A DNA stretch of 64,000 bases, taken from NCBI RefSeq assembly GCF_009758125.1, contig NZ_WRXO01000003.1:372001-436000 (forward strand), written 5' to 3'. Position 1 is the first letter of the stretch. Every line of letters starts with the position of its first letter. The notes below the pieces were generated by a model. It was not told where the DNA came from. It did not search any database and saw only the letters and a program-made list of their open reading frames with translations. Position numbers and translations under genes: made by a program. This DNA is from Chitinophaga oryziterrae (lineage in GTDB: Bacteria; Bacteroidota; Bacteroidia; Chitinophagales; Chitinophagaceae). Of this stretch, positions 36,401-48,400 are shown in pieces.

Positions 36401-39400
36401 TATACGATAATTTTTTTGAGTTAGGAGGAGATTCCATTATTACCATACAGGTAGTGAGCAGGGCCAGAAGGGCCGGATATGAACTGCATCCCCGTGACCT
36501 GTTCCTGCATCAGACGATAGAGCGGCTTGCATTGCAACTGTCAACACAGCGTGAACAGACAATAACAGGTGAACAGGGGCTCTTAACCGGTAGCAGCGGG
36601 TTATTACCTATCCAGCAGTGGTTCTTTGAAACAAATGAGGCCGCAGGGTCTTATTTCAACCAAAGTGTGCTGATGGGTATTGATAAAGGAATAGAAGCTT
36701 CCCTATTAAATACAGCTATCATCAGACTGGTACAATATCATGATGCCCTTCGTTTTGTATATCACCGTGATGATCAAGGCTGGACACAATATTACGGTCA
36801 GCAGCAGGTAAATCTTGCAGTAGTGGATGCTGCTGAAAACCTTAATGACACAATTGAAGCATACTGCCAGGAGGCCCATCGCAGTCTGGATATTACAAAG
36901 GGTATACTGATACATGCTGCACTGATATTAACCGGTGAGAGTGAAACACACAACAGGCTGTTGATCGTGGTGCATCATCTGGCAGTAGATGGGGTGTCAT
37001 GGCGTATCCTGCTGGAAGACCTTGAACTGTTACTGAAAAGAGAGGGCGTATTGAGCCCCAAGGGTAGTTCTTACCGTCAATGGTATGAAGCATTATCGGC
37101 ATATGCAAACCGTCGTGTATTAAAGGCACAGCAGCCCTATTGGGAACGGGTGGTAACCGCTGCCCGGGAAGTGCCTTTACGTGTTGATAAAAACTATGAA
37201 GGGCGGATTGCAGTAGCAGACATACACAGTCATGAAGTACGACTGGATAGTGTGCTTACACATCGCTTGTTACAGGAAGTACCGAAGGCTTATCATACAG
37301 AGATCAACGATATTTTATTATGTGCTTTAGCGCTTACCTTCCCCGGAGTATGTATAGGACTGGAAGGGCATGGAAGGGAGAATATTGCGGAAGGTATTGA
37401 TACAAGCCGTACAGTAGGCTGGTTTACTAATCTCTACCCGGTATTGCTGGAAGTGGAGAAGGATAAACAACCCGGGGAATGGCTGAAATCCATAAAAGAA
37501 CAATTACGGGCAATGCCTGATAAAGGGATAGGATATGGCATTCTGAAATATATTGCTAAAGTCCCTTCCCTTCAGGGTACAGATCCCTGGGATATTGTAT
37601 TTAACTATCTTGGACAATCAGATAATGTAGTGGACCATCAGGGAGCTTTAAGCCTGGTAACCGAATCTTCCGGGTCTGGTTTGGGAGAAGCATACGCCAT
37701 GCAGGAGAAACTGTCCGTCAATAGTATTATCCGGGATGGGGAGCTTGTAGTGATATGGAGTTACAGCAGTAAGCATTATGATGCTCCTGCTATCATAGCA
37801 TTGGGCGATAATTACCTGTCCAATCTTGAAATGCTGATAACGCACTGCGTATCGCAAACAATATCTTCATCTACGCCCTCTGATTATGGACTAAGAGGAG
37901 CTCTTACAGTTGAAGAGCTGGATAAATTCCTGGATACACCCTGGCAGGAGAGTACCCGGCGTGCACATGTGACCGGGTTATATCCGCTTAGTGGCCTGCA
38001 GGGGGGGATGTTATTCCATGGTTTGTATGATGATGCATCAGCTGCTTATATTGAGCAGTTTGGATGTGATCTGCTATCGCTGAATATAGATGCTTTTAAA
38101 GATGCATGGGCATACCTGTTTAAAAGGCACAGTATTTTCCGTACTGCTTTTTATAGTGATGAAGCAGGTATACCATTACAATGTGTGTATGATGAGATGC
38201 CGTTACCGCTGACAATACTCAATTACGGTGATATAGGTGTAGACGTTCAGGAGCAGGCGGTACAGGAGTACACATTAAAGGATAGCCGGTTGGGTTTTGA
38301 TTTTAAAAAGGCCCCGTTAATGCGTATCACCCTGATCCGTCTGCGTAATGAACGTTACCGCATGTTATGGACATTCCATCATATCCTGTTTGATGGCTGG
38401 TCCATTCCTGTGCTGGTGGAAGAATTATTACGTGCATATGAATCGCGTGTAACCGGAAAGGTTATACGTGAGGGAAATGAAGACAGGTATGAAGATTATA
38501 TCCGGTATCTAGAACGGCAGGACAAAGAACAGGAAGAATTATACTGGAGAGGTTATCTCAGTGGTGTGGAAGAAGGTACTTTACTGCCTTTTATAAAAGC
38601 AGGGGCAGACCGTACAAAAGGTGCCGGGGAGTATAGTAACAGGGTATTGGAGCTGGATGCTTCCGTTACCGCAAAGATCACACGTTATGCACAGCAGGAG
38701 CATATTACTGTAAATACACTGATGCAGGGTGTGTGGGCATATCTTTTATACCGTTATACAGGCCGCACGGATATCACCTTCGGCGTAACGGTATCCGGAC
38801 GCCCGGAAGATCTACCGGGTATAGAGCAGCGTGTAGGTCTTTATATTAATACCCTGCCATTCCATGCAAAGGTGGACGAGGATAAACAAACGAATGGCTG
38901 GCTGAAGGAATTACAGGCCGCACAATTACAGAGCCGGGAATACCAATACATGGCATTGGATGTTATTCAGCGCTGGACGGGGATATCCGGCGACCTTTTC
39001 GATACGCTGCTGGTATTCGAAAACTACCCGGTGAGTAAAGTGATCTCTTCACAATCCTGGCAATTACAGATAGACAATGTAGCCGTACATGAACAGACCA
39101 ATTATCCATTGGGAATCATGATAGGCGCTTCAACAGAAATAAATATCCGTTTCAGCTATAACAATAAAATGCTGAGTGCTGATTATGTGGAAGCCATAGC
39201 AGGTCATTTTGAAAAAGTATTATTTCAGATAGCCGGCAATGAAGCAGCTACACTGAAAGATATAGCCTGGCTCACTACACAGGAACAACAGCAACTGCTG
39301 GAAACATTTAATGATACCGCTGTTGCTTATCCTGCGAATAAAACCCTGACAGACTTATTTACTGAACAGGTATTCCGTACTCCGGATGCTATTGCTACTG

Positions 39401-42400
39401 TTTTTGAAGCCAGTGTTTTAACCTACCGTCAACTCGACGAACGTGCGGGTCAACTGGCCAATTACTTGCGCAGCAGAGGCGTAACGAACGAAACACTGGT
39501 GCCCATTTGCATAGAGCGTTCACTGGATATGATCATAGGCATCCTGGGCATTTTAAAGGCCGGAGCCGCTTATGTTCCCATTGATCCGGCCTATCCGAAG
39601 GAACGTATCAGTTATATGCTTTCAGATACTGCTGCCGGACTTATTCTCAGCGACAGCAGATCTGCTGCCGGACTGCCGGAAACAACAGCCGATGTTATCA
39701 GGTTGGATGATGAGGCTGATATCATTAACGGATATCCTGTTACTGTATTGGAAACAACGATCAGACCGGATCATCTTGCCTATGTAATTTATACGTCCGG
39801 ATCTACAGGTACCCCAAAAGGTGTCATGAATGAACATGCAGGGGTCGTAAACCGTTTGCTGTGGACGCAGTCTTATTTCAAATTAAAAAGTACCGATGTC
39901 GTTTTACAGAAAACAACCTTCTGTTTTGATGTGTCCGTATGGGAATTATTGTGGCCGCTGATCACTGGTGCGAAACTGGTATTTGCGCTGCCGGACGGAC
40001 AAAAAGATACCGATTATCTCAAAGGGGCAATAGATCACTATGGCATCACTACCATGCACTTTGTTCCTTCCATGCTGAATGTTTTTCTTGAAAGTATTTC
40101 AGCAGGGGATTGTGCTTCACTGTTACGTGTACTTTGTAGTGGGGAAGCATTAAAACCACAACAGGTAATGGACTTCCGGGAAAAATTACCGGTAGCTGAA
40201 ATATATAACCTGTATGGTCCTACGGAGGCGGCCATTGACGTAACTTACTGGCATGGCTCCAGGGATATAACATATGTAGATGTTGTGCCTATCGGAAAAC
40301 CCGTGGCCAATACGCAGTTATATATATTGGATAAGTCAGGCAATATCCTGCCACCGGGTGTTTCAGGCGAACTACATATTGGTGGGGTACAGGTAGCCCG
40401 TGGTTATCTGAACAGGGCTGTCTTAACAGCAGAGAAATTTGTACCCGATCCTTTCAGTGCAAAGGCTGGTGCAAGGATGTACAGGACCGGTGATCTGTGC
40501 CGCTGGTTACCGGATGGAAATATTGAATATGCCGGCAGAATAGATGACCAGGTAAAGATCCGCGGTTATCGCATAGAATTAGGTGAAATAGAAAGTGTAT
40601 TACTGGAATGTGAATGGGTGAGCGAAGCGGTAGTACTTGCCAAAACAACTCCTGACGGCAATAAACAACTGGTGGGATATGTAGTGCCTGCCGGAGATTT
40701 TGACCGCGAAGCTATTATCTCTTATCTGAAAGGGAAACTACCCGAATATATGGTCCCTGCTTTGCTGACAGAGCTGTCTGCAATACCATTGACCAGCAAC
40801 GGGAAAGTTGACAGGAAAGCCCTGCCGGACCCCGATGCGGGCGCTTTACTGATGAATATATACGTAGCCCCCCGTAATGAAACCGAACAGGCGCTGACTG
40901 CCATCTGGCAGGATTTACTGAATGTAAAGAAGGTAGGTGTATATGACGACTTTTTTAACCTGGGAGGTAATTCGTTATTGTCTATGCGGCTGGTTTCTGC
41001 ATTACGCAAAAATCTGCAGGTAGAAGTCTCTGTTAAGTCCATTTTCATTCATTCTACGGTAGCCAGTCTTGCAGCATATATATTACAGCGTGAGAGTGCC
41101 GGTCTGGCCCTGCCGCCTGTGGAAGCGCACCCCCGTCCGGAACAAATACCATTGTCTTTCAGCCAGGAACGTTTATGGTTTATTGATCAGCTGGAAGGAA
41201 GTGTACAGTATCATATTCCTTCTGTACTGAGATTGAAAGGTACTTTAGACAAAGCAGCCCTGGCATATGCGTTGCAGAGCATCGTCAATCGTCATGAAGT
41301 GCTGCGTACGATCATAGAACAGGAAGATGGTAAAGCATGGCAAAGGATACTGGACAAAGACCACTGGCAGTTACAGGTAGTAAATGCCCCTGCATATAAA
41401 GAAGATCCGCTTGTACTGTCTTCATTGGTGAAATCATTGATCAGCGCTCCATTCAACTTGTCTGCAGATCATATGCTCCGTGCACATCTGATCGAACTGG
41501 GAGAAGAAGAGCATATACTCGTGGTAGTACTGCATCACATTGCCGCCGATGGCTGGTCTACCGGCATTATCGTAAAAGAGCTTGTTGCTTTATATGAGGC
41601 ATATATCAATAATAATCCCGCGTTATTACCAGCTTTGCCGCTGCAATATGCAGACTATGCCATCTGGCAGCGACAGTATTTATCAGATATGGTACTCTCT
41701 GTACAACTGGAATACTGGAAAGAGAAACTGAACGGAGTAGAAGTGTTGCAGCTACCTGCAGATCGTACCCGGCCGGCAGTACAGAGTACCCGTGGTGCAG
41801 TAAGCTGGTTCCGGTTTGACAAAAAACTGTCGGATCAGCTGAAAGTACTCTCCCAGCAGCAGGGGGCCACCTTATTCATGACATTACTGGCCGCTTTTAA
41901 GGTATTGTTATATCGCTACAGCGGGCAGGAAGATATTTGTGTTGGTAGTCCTACTGCCGGCAGAACAAGGCAGGAAACAGAAGGGCTGATCGGGTTTTTC
42001 ATTAACACCCTCGCACTACGTAGTCATCTCGCAGCAGATCAGCCTTTCGCCGCATTGTTGCAGCAGGTAAAAGAAACGACGTTAAGTGCATATGATCATC
42101 AGGAAATACCTTTTGAAAAAATAGTGGAGGCCGTTATAAAAGAGCGTGACCTCAGCAGGAGCCCGTTGTTCCAGGTAATGTTCGTATTGCAGAATATGCC
42201 TGCCACTCCGGACCTGAACCTGGGTAATCTGCATTTATCCGGTGAAGCTATTGATTATACGACAACACAATATGATCTTAGTTTTTCAATACAGGAAGAT
42301 GCGGACGGCTTATCCGGCAATGTGGAATATTGTGTGGACGTATTTAGCGGGGATACTATTGCGCGCATGACAGGCCATTTTGAACAACTGTTGAGGGCTA

Positions 42401-45400
42401 TTGTAAAAAGTCCGGCAGTTGCTATTAACTCACTGCCGATGTTGAGCTTCGCCGAAGAACAACAGTTACTGAAAACGTTTAATGATACTCAGGCTCCCCG
42501 GACAGATAAGACGCTGATCAGTCTATTTACAGAACAGGCTGGGCGTACACCCCAGGCAACCGCATTGGTATTTGAAAATACAGCGCTGACCTATCAGGAA
42601 CTGGATGAACGTTCCGGTCAACTGGCTGCTTATTTAAACAGCAAAGGCGTAAAAACGGCATCGCTGGTGCCGCTTTGCCTGGAACGTTCCCTGGATATGA
42701 TCGTAGCAATATTAGGTATCCTGAAGGCCGGTGGTGCTTATGTGCCGCTGGACCCGGAACACCCTGCGGAACGTATCAGTTTTGTACTGGATGATTGTGG
42801 TATGGACAATGTTGTCATTACGACCACTGCTTACAGGCATTTAATAAACAGAAAAGAGGTTATTTGTCTGGATGAATGCAGGGAAGAGCTATTGCAGCAG
42901 CCATTCCATCGTATAGACAACGCAGCAGCAGATCCTGCTTATGTGATCTATACTTCCGGTTCTACCGGCAAGCCTAAGGGTGTGATCATCAGGAATGAAA
43001 GTGTCGTGAATTTTATCTGTAACCGTAGCCGGGATTTTGGAATAGATGCCAGTGACCGGGTATTACAATTTTCAAATTATTGTTTCGACGCTGCTGTAGA
43101 ACAGATGTTCCTTCCTTTGGTAAATGGCGCAGCTTTGGTGATGATCCCTGAAGCGTTACGATTGGATAAGTTATTATTTGAGCAGTTAATGGAGCGGGAA
43201 AGGATCACTCATCTGGATACTACCCCCGGGTTCCTGTCAACCATGACACCAGGTAAATATGGTGGTCTTAAACGGGTAATATCCGGTGGAGAGGCCTGTA
43301 GTTTACAGTTGGCAAAGGCATGGGGAGAGCATGTGGATTTCTATAACGAATATGGTCCTACGGAAGCTACGATTGTTGCGACCGGGTATTTATTCAGTCC
43401 TGAAGATATTAACAAACGTGATATTTTACCAATTGGTAAACCATTGACCAATGTACAGGTATATGTACTTGATACCAGCAGGCAACTATTACCGGTAGGA
43501 GTAGCCGGTGAATTATATATTGGCGGTGTACAGGTAGCCGGTGGTTATCTGAATCTGCCGGTATTAACAGCAGAGAAATTTGTGAATGATCCTTTTTCTG
43601 ACGAGGCAGAAGCCAGGCTTTACAAAACAGGAGATCTGGCACGCTGGCTGCCAGATGGTAATATAGAGTACCTGGGTCGTATTGATGACCAGGTAAAGAT
43701 CCGCGGATATCGTATAGAACTGGGAGAAATTGAAAATGTACTGCTGCAATATGAAGAGGTCAGCGAAGCAGTGGTACTGGTAAAAGCAGATGCCAATGGT
43801 ACTAAACGACTGGTAGGATATGTAGTAAGTCATCATACATTTGACCGTGAAGGGATCATTGCTTTTTTAAGGGAAAGGTTGCCGGAATATATGGTGCCGT
43901 CTATGCTTATCGCGCTGCCGGCATTACCATTAACGTCAAATGGAAAGGTAGATAAGAAAGCGTTACCCGACCCTGATCCTTCTGCATTACTCACGAATAT
44001 TTATGCGGCACCAGGTAATACAAAAGAACAGGTGCTGGCAGATATCTGGCAGGAGTTACTGGGAATAGAACGGATAGGGATATATGATAATTTCTTTGAA
44101 CTGGGAGGTGATTCCATTACCACAATACAGGTGGTGAGCAGGGCAAGAAGGGCCGGATATGAGTTGCATCCTGCCGATCTTTTCAAATACCAGACGATTG
44201 CCGGCCTGTCGGCATTGTTATCCTCACAGCAGGAGTCTGCTATGCTTTCCGGTGAACAGGGAATCCTGAAAGGCACAAGCGGATTGTTACCAATTCAGCA
44301 ATGGTATTTTGAAACCAGTCATACAAAAGATGTTCACTTTAATCAGGCTGTATTATTGGGAATTGACAAACGGGTGGAAGTAGCGGAATTATCTGCCGCG
44401 ATCGCAGCACTGGTCCGTTATCATGATGCATTGCGCTTTGTATACAATCGTACCGGTAATGAATGGACGCAGGTATACGGCATACATGAGGGGGCGCTGG
44501 AAGTCGCAGATCTGCGATCAGTAGCTGAAGATGAACTGGGAGACCGGATTACCGCATTGAATGATAACTATCAACAGGGGTTATATATAGAACAAGGGGT
44601 CCTTATCCGCACGGTGTTATTATTAACACCGGCGGCTGAGGAACGTAACAGGCTGCTGTTAGTAGTTCATCATCTGGCAGTAGATGGGGTTTCATGGCGT
44701 ATTTTACTTGAAGATCTGGAACTGTTACTAAAGAATGACGGTCATAAAAAGGCCGATGAATTACTGGGCGCAAAAAGCAGTTCTTACCGCCAATGGTATG
44801 AGGCGCTGTCTACATATGGCCAGCATAAGCGTTTGCTGGCACAGCGTGGATATTGGGAGCAGGTGAAAAAGAGTTATGTGCCATTACGGGTCGATAAGCC
44901 GTATGAAGAACAGATAACGATATCAGATACACGGAATCATGTTGTCCGGCTGGATGCTTTACAAACACAGCGCTTATTACAGGAAGTACCACGTATTTAT
45001 CATACAGAGATCAATGATATTTTATTATGTACGCTGGCGCTTACTTTATCAGAATGGAGTAACACGGACAAGGTAGTGATCGGACTGGAAGGCCACGGCC
45101 GTGAAGCAATTGCGAATGGCATAGATACCAGTCATACTGTAGGCTGGTTCACCAACCTGTACCCGGTATTACTGGACGTAGCAGGTAAGCGGGATGGTGC
45201 GCTGTTGAAGTCTGTGAAAGAACAGCTACGTAAGGTGACCGACAAAGGCATAGGATATGGCGTACTGAAATATATAAATAAAGCAGATTTCTTACAGGGC
45301 AAAGATCCCTGGGATATTGTATTCAATTACCTCGGACAATCAGGTAACATAGTAGCGCGTGAAGGGCTGTTGAGCATTGCGTCCGAATCACCGGGAGCTT

Positions 45401-48400
45401 CCATCGGGGCAGACTTTCCGGTAATGGAAAAAATAGCGGTAGATAGCCTGATACAGGACAGCGAACTGGTATTGCGCTGGAAATACAGCAGCAAACATTA
45501 TGAGGCAGCAGGGATTGAAAAACTGGCAACAGCTTACCTGTATCACCTGCAGGAGCTGATCACACATTGCATATCGCAACCAGCTGTTTCATTTACGCCA
45601 TCTGATTATGGGCTTGGTAAAGAAGTGGACCTGGAAGAACTTGAAACTTTTCTCGATGCCCCATACAGGGGGACCCCCAGACGTTTGCAGATAGATGGTT
45701 TGTACAAACTGAGCGGGTTGCAGGAAGGTATGTTGTTTCATGGTTTGTATGATGATCAGACGGGTGCTTATATAGAACAGTTTGGTTGTGATCTGCTGCA
45801 TTTACAGGAAGAAGCCTTTTTACAAAGCTGGAATATGTTGTTGCAGCGTCACAGCGTTTTGCGGACCGGGTTCTATTATGACGACTTCAGTATTCCTGTA
45901 CAGTGTGTATACCGGGACGTACAAATGCCGGTAACAATACTGGATTACCGGAATATGAATGAAGAGGCATTGAAAGAATATGAAGCAGCTGACCGCATCA
46001 AAGGATTTGATTTTAAAGAAGTGCCTTTAATGCGCCTTACTTTAATACAGCTGGAGGATAACCGCCACCGGATGTTATGGACTTCCCACCACATCCTGTT
46101 CGACGGATGGTCTCTGCCGGTACTGCTGGAAGGACTGTTGCGCACTTATGAATCCCTTGTTACTGCAACCACGCTGCCGGAAGTACAGGAAGACCGCTAC
46201 GAACCTTATATCCGTTATCTGGAGTACAGGGATAAAGAACAGGAAGAAAGATACTGGCGGAAATACCTGGAAGGTGTTACAGAAAGTACCTTATTACCAT
46301 TTATAGGAAGTACCGCAGAGCGTACAAGAGGAGCAGGCATTTATAAGCAGGAACGCCTGGTATTGGATGCTTCTGCCACCGGCAGGATCGCACGTTTTGC
46401 ACAGCGTCACCGCATTACGCAGAATACCTTAATGCAGGGCGTGTGGTCGTATTTGTTATACCGCTATACAGGCCGTAAAGATGTCACCTATGGTATCACC
46501 GTATCCGGAAGACCGGAAAACTTACCGGGAGTGGAACAGGCGGTTGGCATGTATATCAATACTTTGCCTTTACATGCAAAGATCTCAGAAGAAAAAGAAG
46601 TGGTGGCATGGTTGCAGGAATTACAGGCATCACAGTTGGAAAGCCGCGAATACCAATATACCCCGCTGGATATGATGCAGCGCTGGACAGGTATATCGGG
46701 CGACTGGTTCGATAGTCTGCTGGTATTTGAGAACTATCCTGTCACCAAAGTGCTGGCTGCACAGCAATGGCATTTGCAGGTGGATAATGTATCCGTACAT
46801 GAGCAGACCAACCTTCCACTGGAAATCCTGGTAACGGCTTCCGATACGATCAGTATCACCTTTAAATACAATGCAGATATACTTGATGAGGCCTATGTAC
46901 AGATAATAAAAGGTCATTTTGAGCAGATATTACGGCAAATGACAGGTAGGGATACCGGAACGCTCAATACACTGGAACTACTGACACGGGAGGAACGTCA
47001 TCAGATAGTATATAAATTTAACAATAAAGAAATTGATTACCCGCAGGATAAAACGCTGGTGGATTTATTCCATTCACAGGCCACCTGTATGCCGGGAGCA
47101 ACAGCCCTGATATTTGAAGGGAAGTCCATGACCTACCAGCAACTGGATGATCGTTCCAGTCAACTGGCACATTACCTGCAAAGCCTGGGAGTAAAGGCGG
47201 ATACGCTGGTGCCCGTTTGCATAGAGCGGTCGCTGGAAATGATTATCGGTATACTGGGAATCATGAAGGCTGGCGGGGCATATGTTCCTGTTGATACGGA
47301 ATACCCGGCAGAAAGGATCGGTTATATCCTGGATGACATCAACGCAAAAGTAGTTGTAAGCAGCAGCCGGATAAAACCAAAAATAGCAGAAGCACGTGAT
47401 ATCCGCGTCATAGCATTGGATGATACAAGTGAACTGCTACACAGGCAACCCGTATTGTCGCCGGCTATCTTGCCTGCACCAAATGACCTTGCATATGTGA
47501 TCTATACGTCGGGTTCCACCGGAAAGCCGAAAGGTGTATTGATTGAGCATCGTGGTATGCTGAATCACTTATATGGAAAAATAAATGATCTAAGTATTGA
47601 TCAACGGTCTGTGATTGCTTACACAGCATCCTATACATTTGATATTTCAGTATGGCAAATGTTCGCCGCATTGATCTGCGGTGGTACTACCGTTATTTAT
47701 AATGATGAACTTATTTTTAATCCCGGTAAACTAATAAAATCTATTGATCAGGAACAGGTGACCATCCTGGAGCTGGTGCCTTCCTACCTCGCAGCGGTAT
47801 TACAGGAAGATATTAATATCCCTCTGCAACACCTGAAATTCTTACTGGTAACAGGTGAGACTGTAAGTCAGCAGTTACTGGCCCGCTGGTTCGGTCATCC
47901 GTATTATAAGACCATCCCGGTAGTGAACGCCTATGGGCCTACTGAAGCATCTGATGACATCTGTCATTACTTCATGTACGAAACGCCTGTACAAACGAAC
48001 ATTCCGCTGGGATCTCCTGTACAGAACCTGCATATCTATATCACAGATGAGTCTATGCATTTGTGTCCTGTTGGTGTGCCTGGTGAGATTTGCGTATCCG
48101 GAGTAGGCGTAGGACGTGGTTATTTGAACCGTCCTGAATTAACCGCTGAAAAATTCATTGCAGATCCTTTTACAGAGGAAGAAGAGGTACGCATGTATCG
48201 TACCGGAGATCTGGGCCGCTGGCTGCCGGACGGTAATATAGAATACCTTGGCAGGATAGATGATCAGGTGAAAGTGCGTGGCTATCGTATAGAACTGGGA
48301 GAAATAGAACATGCATTACAGCAGCATGAAAGTATACATCAGGCGGTAGTTGTAGCAAGGGCTGATCTCCGGGGAAACAAACACCTGGTGGGATATATTG

